12,169 nt of DNA from Candidatus Microgenomates bacterium (GTDB lineage Bacteria; Patescibacteriota; Microgenomatia; JAADGY01): assembly GCA_015486555.1 (NCBI GenBank), contig WFRL01000069.1:1-12169 (forward strand). Direction: 5' to 3'. Of this stretch, positions 1 through 6,635 are shown one piece after another (the stretch's first letter is position 1; each line of letters begins with the position of its first letter). Under the pieces are notes generated by a model that was not told where the DNA came from, ran no database searches, and saw nothing but the letters and a program-made list of their open reading frames with translations. The position numbers and the translations under genes are program-made.

Positions 1-193
1 GTCATTCTGACCCTCCGAAGCGGAGGGGAAGAATCTAGCGAAGCGCAAAAGGTACTGGCACTTAAGTTTTTTCTAAGCTCTTACTTTACAAGTTTATTGA
101 TTATTTTTAACCTAGTTCCTCTAACCTAGCTCCTAGTTCCAATTCCCTGCGCCTTCGGCTAGATCCTTCATCGCTGTAGCTCCTCAGGATGAC
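1..193. repeat. Composite intergenic repeat cassette, copy 1
   Basis: The cassette starts with a GTCATTCTGA...GAATCTAGCG unit (1-50) that contains the small hairpin CCCTCCG-AAG-CGGAGGG (11-27). It ends with an inverted unit (147-193) that reads CTGCGCCTTCGGCTAGAT and finishes CTCAGGATGAC. Between them lie a 21-nt T-rich segment (64-84) and a 34-nt TAGTTCC-type segment (109-142). Both of these segments recur exactly in copy 2 (992-1012 and 1034-1067). The left edge is cut by the window. No coding capacity is visible. It lies downstream of the minus-strand TPR gene. The function is unknown; it resembles the dispersed palindromic intergenic repeats often seen in uncultivated bacterial genomes. 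Confidence 0.8.
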
Positions 194-329
194 TTCCTAA
201 AAAAGTTTTGTATTTGATTGTTGGAATTTGGATATTGCCTGCCCCTACCAAGAGGGGTTTGGATACTTGGTATTTGTGATTTAATGCTTTCCTACCAAGT
301 TCTTAGTTCCAAGTTCCAATAATCAAGTT
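194..329. repeat. Low-complexity TTGG/ATTTG and AGTTCC repeats downstream of the TPR gene
   Basis: Degenerate words such as TTGGAATTTGG and ATTTGTGATTT (272-282) occur here; the latter is the reverse complement of a word at 12020-12030. A 5-bp hairpin CCCCT-ACCAAG-AGGGG lies at 242-257 but has no T-tract after it on either strand. AGTTCC words at 297-320 lie just past the stop codon of the minus-strand gene. I see no gene and no convincing intrinsic terminator. Confidence 0.5.
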
Positions 330-827
330 CTATTTAACTACCGAGATTTTTAGAAGGGTTTCCAACTTGCCAATAAGAGGATTATTTGGGTCTAGTTTTT
401 TAGCCTGGTTTAAGTAAGCAGCTGCTGTTGCTAGATCTCCTTTTTGGTAATAAAGACTGGCTAGAATGAGTTTAAGGGCAGGGTAATTTGGGTATTTTTT
501 GTCTAACTCTCGGGCTAACTGAAGTTTGTTTTTGAAGGAAAGGTGCTTATTTTCTAGTTCTTTAACTGTTTTTTCTAACTCTTGCCAATCTTTACTCCTC
601 ATCAGGTATTTAGCTCGAGTTTTTAGCTCGTCTTCAAGGACAGACTGAGATGGAAAAGGTAATTTCTTTAACTCTAAAGTTAACTGACCCACTAGATGAG
701 AATTGAAAGGTTGGTTTAAAAGATGTTTAACTGCTGGAGAAAGACGGGAAAAGGCTGTTTCTAGTTGGAAGGAAAAAACTAAAATTAGGGCGGTAATTAA
801 AAATAAATAAACTAAAACCTTCTTCAT
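330..827 (-). CDS. Small membrane-anchored TPR protein
   Basis: This is a 165-aa protein. Residues 2-20 are a hydrophobic stretch after MKK, fitting an uncleaved signal anchor or signal peptide, so the rest is probably outside the membrane. Residues 60-110 are charged and probably helical. Residues 117-150 make one good tetratricopeptide repeat, with the pattern ALKLILASLYYQKGDL followed by AAAYLNQAKKLDPNNP. TPRs mediate protein-protein contacts; no enzymatic motif is visible, so the partner and role are unknown. The ATG at 825-827 is chosen because the hydrophobic segment begins directly after it. No clear SD lies upstream. A TAAAAT box (complement of 833-838) sits only 5 nt before the ATG, so a leaderless transcript is possible. 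The gene stands alone, with no neighbour on its strand, and copies of the same repeat cassette lie on both sides. Confidence 0.7.
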   Translation of the reverse strand: MKKVLVYLFLITALILVFSFQLETAFSRLSPAVKHLLNQPFNSHLVGQLTLELKKLPFPSQSVLEDELKTRAKYLMRSKDWQELEKTVKELENKHLSFKNKLQLARELDKKYPNYPALKLILASLYYQKGDLATAAAYLNQAKKLDPNNPLIGKLETLLKISVVK

Positions 828-843
828 AACTTATTTTACCAGC

Positions 844-912
844 CTTACCTAATCAAAAATCGGGCTGAAATCAGCAAAAATTAGAAAGTTCATAAAGTTC
901 ATAAAGTAGAAC
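844..912. repeat. Left arm of a long inverted repeat
   Basis: This pairs with 1203-1284. Two blocks match perfectly in inverted orientation: 853-863 (TCAAAAATCGG) with 1265-1275, and 881-897 (TTAGAAAGTTCATAAAG) with 1228-1244. Weaker similarity extends inward (TTCATAAAGTAGAAC) and outward (CCTTACCTAA against GGGTAGG). The inner motif TAAAGTAGAAC recurs at 8366-8378, again just before a GTCAT unit. Confidence 0.75.
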
Positions 913-923
913 TTTTCTGTCGC

Positions 924-1122
924 GTCATTCTGAGGAGCTAGAGTGACGAAGAATCTAGCGAGCGAAGGCGAGCGCAAAGGTATCAGCAATCAAGTTTTTT
1001 CTAAGCTCTTACTACGGGTTATCAATTGTTTTCAACCTAGTTCCTCTAACCTAGCTCCTAGTTCCAACTCCTGCGCCTTCGGCTAGATTCTTCACCTCGC
1101 CTGGCGGCTCATTCAGGATGAC
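924..1122. repeat. Composite intergenic repeat cassette, copy 2
   Basis: This is in the same orientation and order as copy 1 at 1-193: a GTCATTCTGA...GAATCTAGCG unit (924-980), an identical 21-nt segment (992-1012), an identical 34-nt segment (1034-1067), and an inverted CTGCGCCTTCGGCTAGAT unit (1071-1122). The unit cores differ: the first lacks the CCCTCCG hairpin and instead has GAGGAGCTAGAGTGACGAAG, and the last carries CACCTCGCCTGGCGGCTCA. The cassettes therefore share a scaffold but have exchanged cores. No coding capacity is seen. Confidence 0.8.
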
Positions 1123-1130
1123 AAGGAAAA

Positions 1131-1194
1131 GTGTGTCTTCGGCTAGATCCCAACAAGTCGGGATGACAAGGAAAAGGAGACTCCTTAGGATGAC
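1131..1194. repeat. Two further interspersed repeat units
   Basis: The unit at 1131-1167 contains CTTCGGCTAGATCCC, then AACAAGTCGGGATGAC. Read on the other strand it nearly matches the unit at 8550-8584 (GTCATCCCGACTTG...). The short fragment 1177-1194 ends TTAGGATGAC and looks like a truncated unit. Both are non-coding. Confidence 0.65.
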
Positions 1195-1202
1195 TCCTTA
1201 AG

Positions 1203-1284
1203 AGGTTTTACTTTACAACTTTATAAACTTTATGAACTTTCTAACTTAAATATTTCTTTTTAATCCGATTTTTGAGTGGGTAGG
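1203..1284. repeat. Right arm of a long inverted repeat
   Basis: This is the partner of 844-912, with perfect inverted blocks at 1228-1244 and 1265-1275. The outer block CCGATTTTTGA (1265-1275) overlaps the likely -35 region of the plus-strand gene that follows, so the promoter may be embedded in the repeat arm. Confidence 0.75.
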
Positions 1285-1298
1285 ACCTTACTTATAAT
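1270..1298 (+). promoter_or_regulatory. Likely sigma-A promoter of the propeller-protein/smpB operon
   Basis: A perfect TATAAT -10 box lies at 1293-1298. TTTTGA at 1270-1275 is a weak -35 at a 17-bp spacing; TTTGAG at 16 bp is an alternative. Transcription would start near 1305, giving a leader of about 25 nt. No strong SD precedes the ATG at 1329. Confidence 0.5.
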
Positions 1299-1328
1299 TG
1301 AGAGAATTAGTTTAGAATAGAAGTAGTT

Positions 1329-2939
1329 ATGAAAACAAAGAAAGTAAAGATAATTGGCTCTAATAAGTTGGTAAGTTCAGATAGAGGGAGTATTTTTTTT
1401 CCTCTTTCTCATCCCCTCCTGCCAACTCAACCCTTTGCCTGGGTTTTGGTTGAGCTGGGTTGGTCAGAGCCTACTTTTATAGAGCCGTTTTTAGAGGATG
1501 TTCGCCAGTATCTTCAAGCTCAGGTTTCTTTTCTTAAAACCATCGATGAGGAGAGTGTTCAAAGGCTTTATCAAAAAATTAAGAGCCGTTTCATTGATTG
1601 GCGGCTTACTTTTATTCTTGTCTTTAAGCAAGGGAATCAGGGGTTTCGGATATTTTCTTGTGGAGATGGTCGAAGCTACCTTCTTTCAGGGAAAGGAATA
1701 AAGGAAGTGCCCCTCCGTTCTGATTGTGGATCATTCTTTTTTTCCCCTCTGGTTAAAACTAGTTTACTTCTTACGAGTAATCAGTTGCCTCTTAACCTCC
1801 AAGTAAGTGATCCTTATCTTTTTAGTCAAGAGCTTAAAAAACAAGGGAGGGGTTTCATTCTTATGACTACCTTTGATAAGACGAGAAATTTACTAGGATG
1901 GGTGGAAAAGAAAATAATCTATCTTTCCCTCCCCCTAGCTTTAGGGATCACTATTGTTTCAGCTATTAAAGTTTCATTTTATTTCTCCCGCCAACAGCAG
2001 CCAAAGCCAACTCTGTTGGAGGAACATCAGTTAACAGCCTCTTCTGAAAAAGTAAAGATAGAATCACTTCTTCAACAACTGGAAGTAGTTAAGGGGACAG
2101 ATCCGGAACGAGCTAAACTTCTTCTTCAAAAAATAAAGATTTTAGCTCGCAAAGATAATTTGGTGGATAAAACTTTTTGGCAGCGAGTCCATAAGTTGGG
2201 GATGGAGTTGGAAAATGAAAAAGCGACCGGCTCACTTCTTTATCTTAATAATTACCCCTTCTTTCCTTTAGGAGGAAAGGAAAAAGGAAGGTCAGTTCTT
2301 CTCTTTGACGAGAAGAAAATTGTTCGTCTTCTCCTTACAGGTAAGACGGTTGATCTTAGTCCTTTGGTCGATAGTCCTCAAGCTATCCTTGATTTTGTTA
2401 GTTCTAATGGAGACATTTATTATCTTACCTCCCAAGGTATATTTCGTTGGAGAGAAGGAGAAAACCAGCAGATTCACCATTTACCAAAAGGAACCCAACC
2501 AGCTAAATTGGCCGCTTACAATCAGAACCTCTATCTTTTGACGGCTGAGGGAGAAGTTTATAAATACTTAGCCGGCCAGCAACATTATCCAGTTGAACCT
2601 TCCCTCTATTTTTTCTCAGCTGAATTAAAAGAGGTTAAAAAAATGATTGTTACTAAAAGGTTTTATTTTCTTACCCAAGGGGGCAGTGTTATTGTTTACT
2701 ATTTTGGTAAAAGACAAGCCTTTAGTTTTAGTCAACCAGTCCAACCTTTGAGAGACATTTCCTTTTCTAAGAAGGAAAGAAGATTTTATTTTCTTAATTC
2801 CCAGGGGTGGGGTAGTTTTGATCTTATTGGCCAAGTGGACCAATTCCATCAACTTCCTAATGATTATAGTTATATTTTTCCTTTGGTTGATAAGGTAATT
2901 TTTTTAGTTGATAATCAAATTTTTATCCAAGAGCAATGA
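1329..2939 (+). CDS. Membrane protein with degenerate PP2C-like N-terminus and propeller-like C-terminus
   Basis: This is a 536-aa protein. Residues 36-132 resemble the middle of PP2C/PPM phosphatases: a strand LTFILVF near 93, then CGDGRSYLLSGKGIKEVPL at 111-129, corresponding to the family's GDSR-x-Y strand pair. The metal-binding Asp motifs (DGMGG, SDG) are not recognisable, so it is probably catalytically dead. A transmembrane helix lies at about 196-219, followed by a charged, probably coiled-coil region (about 235-298). Residues 320-535 contain repeated short strands (DIYYLTSQGIFRW, LYLLTAEGEVYKYL, RFYFLTQGGSVIVYY, RRFYFLNSQGWGSFDL), suggesting an extracytoplasmic beta-propeller. The N-terminus would be cytoplasmic. 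The stop codon overlaps the smpB start (ATGA at 2936-2939), implying translational coupling. Function is unknown; a sensor or scaffold spanning the membrane is an inference. Confidence 0.6.
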   Translation: MKTKKVKIIGSNKLVSSDRGSIFFPLSHPLLPTQPFAWVLVELGWSEPTFIEPFLEDVRQYLQAQVSFLKTIDEESVQRLYQKIKSRFIDWRLTFILVFKQGNQGFRIFSCGDGRSYLLSGKGIKEVPLRSDCGSFFFSPLVKTSLLLTSNQLPLNLQVSDPYLFSQELKKQGRGFILMTTFDKTRNLLGWVEKKIIYLSLPLALGITIVSAIKVSFYFSRQQQPKPTLLEEHQLTASSEKVKIESLLQQLEVVKGTDPERAKLLLQKIKILARKDNLVDKTFWQRVHKLGMELENEKATGSLLYLNNYPFFPLGGKEKGRSVLLFDEKKIVRLLLTGKTVDLSPLVDSPQAILDFVSSNGDIYYLTSQGIFRWREGENQQIHHLPKGTQPAKLAAYNQNLYLLTAEGEVYKYLAGQQHYPVEPSLYFFSAELKEVKKMIVTKRFYFLTQGGSVIVYYFGKRQAFSFSQPVQPLRDISFSKKERRFYFLNSQGWGSFDLIGQVDQFHQLPNDYSYIFPLVDKVIFLVDNQIFIQEQ

Positions 2940-3376
2940 TTGAGGAAGTAGCCGCCAATCCCCAGGTGAGAAATTATAAATTTTACCAGACTATTGAAGC
3001 TGGCCTGGTCCTCCAAGGGTGGGAGGTAAAGAGCATCCGTCTTTTTAAAGCTTCTTTACGGGGGACAAGAATTGTTTTAACTCCCCGTGGTGGCTGGTTA
3101 GAAGGATTAAAACTCCAACCTTATAAGTATGCCCGGGTGACTCTGGAAATGAGACAGCAACCTCGTCGTCTTCTCTTAAATAAAAAGGAGATACTTTATC
3201 TGCTTACTAAAGTAAAAGAAGGATATTTTTTGATTCCCTCCCGCCTTTATTGGCGGGGTAAAAAGCTAAAACTAGAGATCGGTGTAGGGAGGAAATTATC
3301 AAAATGGCGGAAGAAAGAACGTCTAAAAGAGAAAGATTTGAAGCGGCAAACGAAGTTTGAGCTTAGTTACTCTTGA
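2936..3376 (+). CDS. smpB: SsrA-binding protein SmpB
   Basis: SmpB binds tmRNA (SsrA) and helps it enter stalled ribosomes for trans-translation, in the cytoplasm. The 146-aa length is near the family norm. Family features are visible in order: NYKFYQTIEAGLVLQGWEVK (13-32, matching the usual Y-F-I-x-x-x-x-EAGIxLxGTEVKS), SLRGTRIVL (41-49), LQPYKYA (61-67), RRLLLNKKEI (77-86, matching RKLLLHKxEI), and LIPSRLYWRGKKLKLEIGVGRK (98-119). The basic tail (KWRKKERLKEKDLKR) corresponds to the C-terminal helix that mimics codon-anticodon in the A site. Its usual DKR is altered here. The start codon overlaps the previous gene's stop (ATGA), so it is probably coupled to that gene. It ends convergently with mtaB, the two coding regions overlapping by 10 bp. 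The tmRNA gene is not in the window. Confidence 0.93.
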   Translation: MIEEVAANPQVRNYKFYQTIEAGLVLQGWEVKSIRLFKASLRGTRIVLTPRGGWLEGLKLQPYKYARVTLEMRQQPRRLLLNKKEILYLLTKVKEGYFLIPSRLYWRGKKLKLEIGVGRKLSKWRKKERLKEKDLKRQTKFELSYS

Positions 3377-4641
3377 GGTGGTTGCCAGTTTATCTTTTCA
3401 ATTTGGTTTACCTTATCTTTTCTTCCCCTTTGTCGACATGGAAGATAATTCTCAGTCCAGCCGCTAAGAAAACCATCTCGGTAGGACTCCCAGAGAACAG
3501 AGAGAGTCTTGCTTTGGTAATAAGAAAACCAGTAGTGGCGGAGTTGGTTATTAAGTTGTTGGAGGAACTGAACTCTTTCCTTAATGATTGGTTGAGGTAC
3601 AGCAGGTAAATTAAGTTGATTAATGAGGGTGTGCGGCCTAAAGGAAAAAGGAAAGATATGTAGTTTACTAAATTTTATTTTCTTAATTAATTCAACTGTC
3701 TTAGTAAAGTCCGTTTCTTCTTCGCCAGGGAAACCAACGATTATGTCAGTAGAAACAAGAAAAGATGGGACCTTTTTTTGGATATCTTCTACCCACTCTA
3801 GATACTCTTGGCGACTATAACCTCGTTTCATTAACTTGAGAATTTTGTTACTACCTGATTGAAGACTGATATGAAGATGAGGTAGAAATCTGGTGTTTTT
3901 GACCATAATCTCGGCCAGTTGGCCGTTAGCCAGGGCTGGAGGATTGATTGAACCAAGCCTAAGACGAGGGAGAGAAGTTTTCCCTAAGACCAAGTTTATT
4001 AATTTAGCTAGATCGAGATATTCCCATCTGTAATCAGCAATATCCACGCCGCTAAGGATGATTTCTTGTACACCATCTTTAAGGGCAGAGTCTATTTCTT
4101 GAAGAATGAGTCTAGCTGATTTAGAAGTTGAACGGTGCCGAAGATAAGGAATAAGGCAGTAACTGCAGAAGTGATTGCAGCCATCTTGAATTTTTAAGAA
4201 GCGGCGAGGTCGTTTAAGGTAATGTTTCTTCTTGAAGGAGGTAGAACTGAATAGATGAGGGATGAAAGGGGAGAAAAGTTGGTCGAAAGAAGAAAAAGGA
4301 TTCTTTGCCCCAATTTGATGGCTAGGGTTCTTTCCTTGATTGCCTAAGTTATAGTTGGCTCCTAGTTTTTTCCAGTTGTATCCTTCTTGAAGCCATTTCT
4401 CCGCCGCACACCCCCAGAGGATGATAGTTGCTTTGGGATGTTGACGACGGAGGTGGCGGACTAGGCCCCGACTTTTCCTCTCCGCCTTGATAGTTACTGC
4501 ACAAGTATTGATTACTATTAGGTTTGGTTGTTGTTTATTGAACGTACCTCCCTCCTTTTGGAGGAAGCTTTCCAACTGGGTAAGTTCAGCTTGATTTAAA
4601 CGGCAGCCCAGATTGACCAAAAAGTAGCTAAATAATGACAT
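3367..4641 (-). CDS. mtaB: tRNA t6A37 methylthiotransferase MtaB (MiaB-like radical SAM protein)
   Basis: MtaB adds a methylthio group to N6-threonylcarbamoyladenosine at tRNA position 37, using two 4Fe-4S clusters and S-adenosylmethionine. The 424-aa length is normal. The N-terminal methylthiotransferase domain has its three cluster cysteines: C13 (LGCRLNQAE), C47 (NTCAVT) and C78 (WGCAAE). The LGCxxNQ start and NTCAVT suit MtaB better than MiaB. The radical SAM motif is CNHFCSYC (C155, C159, C162), followed by PYLRHRS. STDIIVGFPGE (297-307) and HIFPFSFRPHT are also typical. A short TRAM-like end is present (GWTENYL, 394-400). It is the last gene of a tight minus-strand run, 10 nt after the phosphatase-like gene. 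AGAGG lies only 2 nt before the ATG, close for an SD. Its 3' end overlaps that of smpB by 10 bp. Confidence 0.9.
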   Translation of the reverse strand: MSLFSYFLVNLGCRLNQAELTQLESFLQKEGGTFNKQQPNLIVINTCAVTIKAERKSRGLVRHLRRQHPKATIILWGCAAEKWLQEGYNWKKLGANYNLGNQGKNPSHQIGAKNPFSSFDQLFSPFIPHLFSSTSFKKKHYLKRPRRFLKIQDGCNHFCSYCLIPYLRHRSTSKSARLILQEIDSALKDGVQEIILSGVDIADYRWEYLDLAKLINLVLGKTSLPRLRLGSINPPALANGQLAEIMVKNTRFLPHLHISLQSGSNKILKLMKRGYSRQEYLEWVEDIQKKVPSFLVSTDIIVGFPGEEETDFTKTVELIKKIKFSKLHIFPFSFRPHTLINQLNLPAVPQPIIKERVQFLQQLNNQLRHYWFSYYQSKTLSVLWESYRDGFLSGWTENYLPCRQRGRKDKVNQIEKINWQPPQE

Positions 4642-4651
4642 GGCCTCTATT

Positions 4652-5326
4652 TTACTTAGCTAAAGAGTACTCCACCCAGTCTCCATAAGGATTTTCCAAC
4701 TGAAGCATCTCTTCGATACTCAGGTGTTCGAAGAACATTCTGACTAGGCGCATAGTATTGTTGGTGGCTACCCAGCCGATGTTTAGTTTTTCTTTTCTAG
4801 CGTGGGGAATAAGCCACTCTTTCAGGAATGGCTTAATTCGATTAGTCCAGACCATTTCTAGACTTTCACCCTCAGGTGGAGCTACCTGCCATGATCTCCG
4901 CCAGAGGAGAGTTTTTTTGGGATGTAGCTTCATCATTCGCAGTTTGCTTTTCCCAGTTAAACTGCCATAATCGCGCTCGCTTAACTGGGGAAAGGTTAAG
5001 GTCTTAGCTTGAGGGTGGTATTTTTTTATCTCCTGAAGTGTTTCTAAACAGCGAGCTAGGGGAGGTGAGATTAAAAGATTGATAGGTTCCTTTTTGAGTT
5101 TTGTTGCTAGTTCGCTGGCTTGTTTTTTCCCTTGTGGTGTAAGGTGACTGTTCCGCCGGCCGGAGAAGATATGACGAATATTATCGTAGGATTGACAGTG
5201 GCGAAAAAGGTAAAGAATAGGTGGCTTTTTCTTTTCTAACTTAGGGAGAGGGGTAGTACTCTGACCAGGGTGTTGAAGAGAAAGTAGGGCTGCTTGAAAG
5301 ATCTTATTTTTTGTTTGACTAACCAT
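4652..5326 (-). CDS. Histidine-phosphatase-like protein (dPGM type), second catalytic His missing
   Basis: This is a 224-aa protein of the histidine phosphatase superfamily, closest in pattern to 2,3-bisphosphoglycerate-dependent phosphoglycerate mutase. After an extension of about 35 residues come YLFRHCQSYDN (39-49, family RHGxSxxN), HLTPQGKKQA (61-70), SPPLARCLET (87-96), LSERDYGSLTGKSK (115-128), WRRSW (142-146), PPEGESL (150-156) and LENPYGDWVEY (210-220). The nucleophile H43 is kept but the following Gly is Cys (RHC). The second active-site motif, normally AHGNxLR, reads ATNNTMR (187-193), so the partner histidine is Thr188. The codons are clear (gcc acc aac aat). Normal mutase or phosphatase chemistry is therefore doubtful; it may be a pseudoenzyme or have changed chemistry. 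It sits 9 nt after the ligase-protease gene and 10 nt before mtaB, so it is probably in that operon. No SD is visible. Confidence 0.82.
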   Translation of the reverse strand: MVSQTKNKIFQAALLSLQHPGQSTTPLPKLEKKKPPILYLFRHCQSYDNIRHIFSGRRNSHLTPQGKKQASELATKLKKEPINLLISPPLARCLETLQEIKKYHPQAKTLTFPQLSERDYGSLTGKSKLRMMKLHPKKTLLWRRSWQVAPPEGESLEMVWTNRIKPFLKEWLIPHARKEKLNIGWVATNNTMRLVRMFFEHLSIEEMLQLENPYGDWVEYSLAK

Positions 5327-5335
5327 AATTCTAGT

Positions 5336-6631
5336 TTAACTCTTCGGCCGAGGATCAACTAAAAAGCTATGCTTAGCTAGATCAAGGCGGCCGATAAGGA
5401 AGCGGAAATTTAGGTTTTGACGGTCGGCCACATTAACAATAGTCTCAATTCGTTTGCCAGCTAGAAAAAACTTAATTTTTACCCAGATTCGTTCCTCTCT
5501 TCCCAAAGCACTGCGGTAAATCTCCCGGCCAACGACATTCTCAGGACGGAGAAGACCTAATTCTTCGGCTAATTGTTTATCGATTGAGCTTCGCCAAGCG
5601 CCAGTATCGATTTTGGCTTTTAAGCGAAGCTTTTTACCCCCTCGTCCTACTAGAGTTACATCCTCGAAAACATGAACAATGTGGCGTTGCTGTATTCTAT
5701 CAGTAAGGGATGAAGCAAAAAGGGATTTAGCTATTTGGATGCCGTGGTCAATGCTACGAACATTTAGGTCCATTACTCGAAGTAAGCGCCGGCGAAGACC
5801 AGTCTTATTAGCTAACTGAATACTCAAGCCGGGTTTGGAATTGATCTCTAGGATAAGTGGTCCTTTCAGGGGGTCAACAACAAAATCTACTCGCATGTAC
5901 CCTAATCTGATCTTGGTTTGCAGTTCCACAGCTAACTTAAGCATCTCGTCCCAATAAGGAATCTTAATTCCTCGCAACTTATGCCTAGTTCCAGGGTAGT
6001 AGGTTGTATATTTGTCGTGATGGATAGCATAGGTAGTGATACCAGTGCCTAAATCAACACCGACACCTACTCCTCCTTGATGAAGATTAGCCTTACCATT
6101 TGATTCTTTAGTTGGTAGGCGGAGAAAGGCCATTATTGGAATTTTTTGAAAGGTAAGGATGCCTATATCTGGAGTCCCCATTGTTGAGGTTAAATAACGC
6201 TTAAAGATGGGGTGTGGAGGAACGTACTCTTCAATGTAAGCAGTATCGGTTAGATTATGAATAGAGTAAAGACCACCAAGAATATCTAGGGTGTGTAGCT
6301 GAAGATCACGAATAGTTTTCAGTTGGCCGGAATTTGTCAACCACTCACCAGCATAGGTTCCTCCCCGGGTGATAATAATTATTCCCTCTCCGCCATAGCT
6401 TTTGTCTGGCTTAAGGACGAAAGAGGGAGGAAGTTGATCCCATTTAAACTCGGTAACCTGACGATAGTCAGTAAAAGTAGCCAGTAAACGGGGGTGGGGA
6501 AGATGATGTTTTCTAAGAAAATTTTTGGTTTCTAGTTTTGAATTAGCAATCCGCTTGCCGGAGCGACGGTTAAATCTAGCTTGAAATAGATGGTTGCGGG
6601 CGTTGAGGCCGAGGATATCTGAGTAGCGCAT
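5336..6631 (-). CDS. RimK-related ATP-grasp ligase fused to a retropepsin-like protease domain
   Basis: This 431-aa protein has two domains. Residues 1-295 match the alpha-L-glutamate ligase-related ATP-grasp family: start GLNARNHLFQARFN (8-21), DNK-like SKLETK, ATP-binding FVLKPDKSYGGEGIII (71-86, with Lys74), YIEEYV (132-137), and the metal-binding end MRVDFVVD...LILEINSKPGLS (246-270; D249, E262, N264). Such ligases form amide bonds, with RimK adding glutamate to protein termini; the substrate here is unknown. Residues 320-428 match the RimK-associated protease family, retropepsin-like despite its old name Zn-protease: KIDTGAWRSSI (340-350, catalytic Asp342), SALGREERIWVKIKF and FLIGRLDLAK (411-420). 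In many bacteria these are separate genes. The gene starts 4 nt after the stop of the 7TM gene. A writer-eraser pair or a self-processing enzyme is an inference. No SD is seen. Confidence 0.85.
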   Translation of the reverse strand: MRYSDILGLNARNHLFQARFNRRSGKRIANSKLETKNFLRKHHLPHPRLLATFTDYRQVTEFKWDQLPPSFVLKPDKSYGGEGIIIITRGGTYAGEWLTNSGQLKTIRDLQLHTLDILGGLYSIHNLTDTAYIEEYVPPHPIFKRYLTSTMGTPDIGILTFQKIPIMAFLRLPTKESNGKANLHQGGVGVGVDLGTGITTYAIHHDKYTTYYPGTRHKLRGIKIPYWDEMLKLAVELQTKIRLGYMRVDFVVDPLKGPLILEINSKPGLSIQLANKTGLRRRLLRVMDLNVRSIDHGIQIAKSLFASSLTDRIQQRHIVHVFEDVTLVGRGGKKLRLKAKIDTGAWRSSIDKQLAEELGLLRPENVVGREIYRSALGREERIWVKIKFFLAGKRIETIVNVADRQNLNFRFLIGRLDLAKHSFLVDPRPKS

Positions 6632-6635
6632 AGTT

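Noticed and set aside
242..257. Intrinsic terminator for the TPR gene
   Set aside because: The stem is only 5 bp, lies more than 70 nt past the stop and lacks a T-tract on the relevant strand.
833..861. Standard sigma-A promoter for the TPR gene
   Set aside because: TAAAAT is present on the minus strand, but no acceptable -35 lies 16 to 18 bp away, so it is mentioned only as a possible leaderless start.
924..1194. CRISPR array
   Set aside because: The repeats are inverted as well as direct, differ in core and spacing, and have no regular unique spacers or cas genes.
2292..2852. Open frames on both strands inside the propeller-protein gene
   Set aside because: They are short, lack motifs and are fully covered by the 536-aa frame coupled to smpB.
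3373..3820. Two plus-strand open frames opposite mtaB
   Set aside because: MtaB on the other strand has all six cluster cysteines and full length; the antisense frames show no motif.
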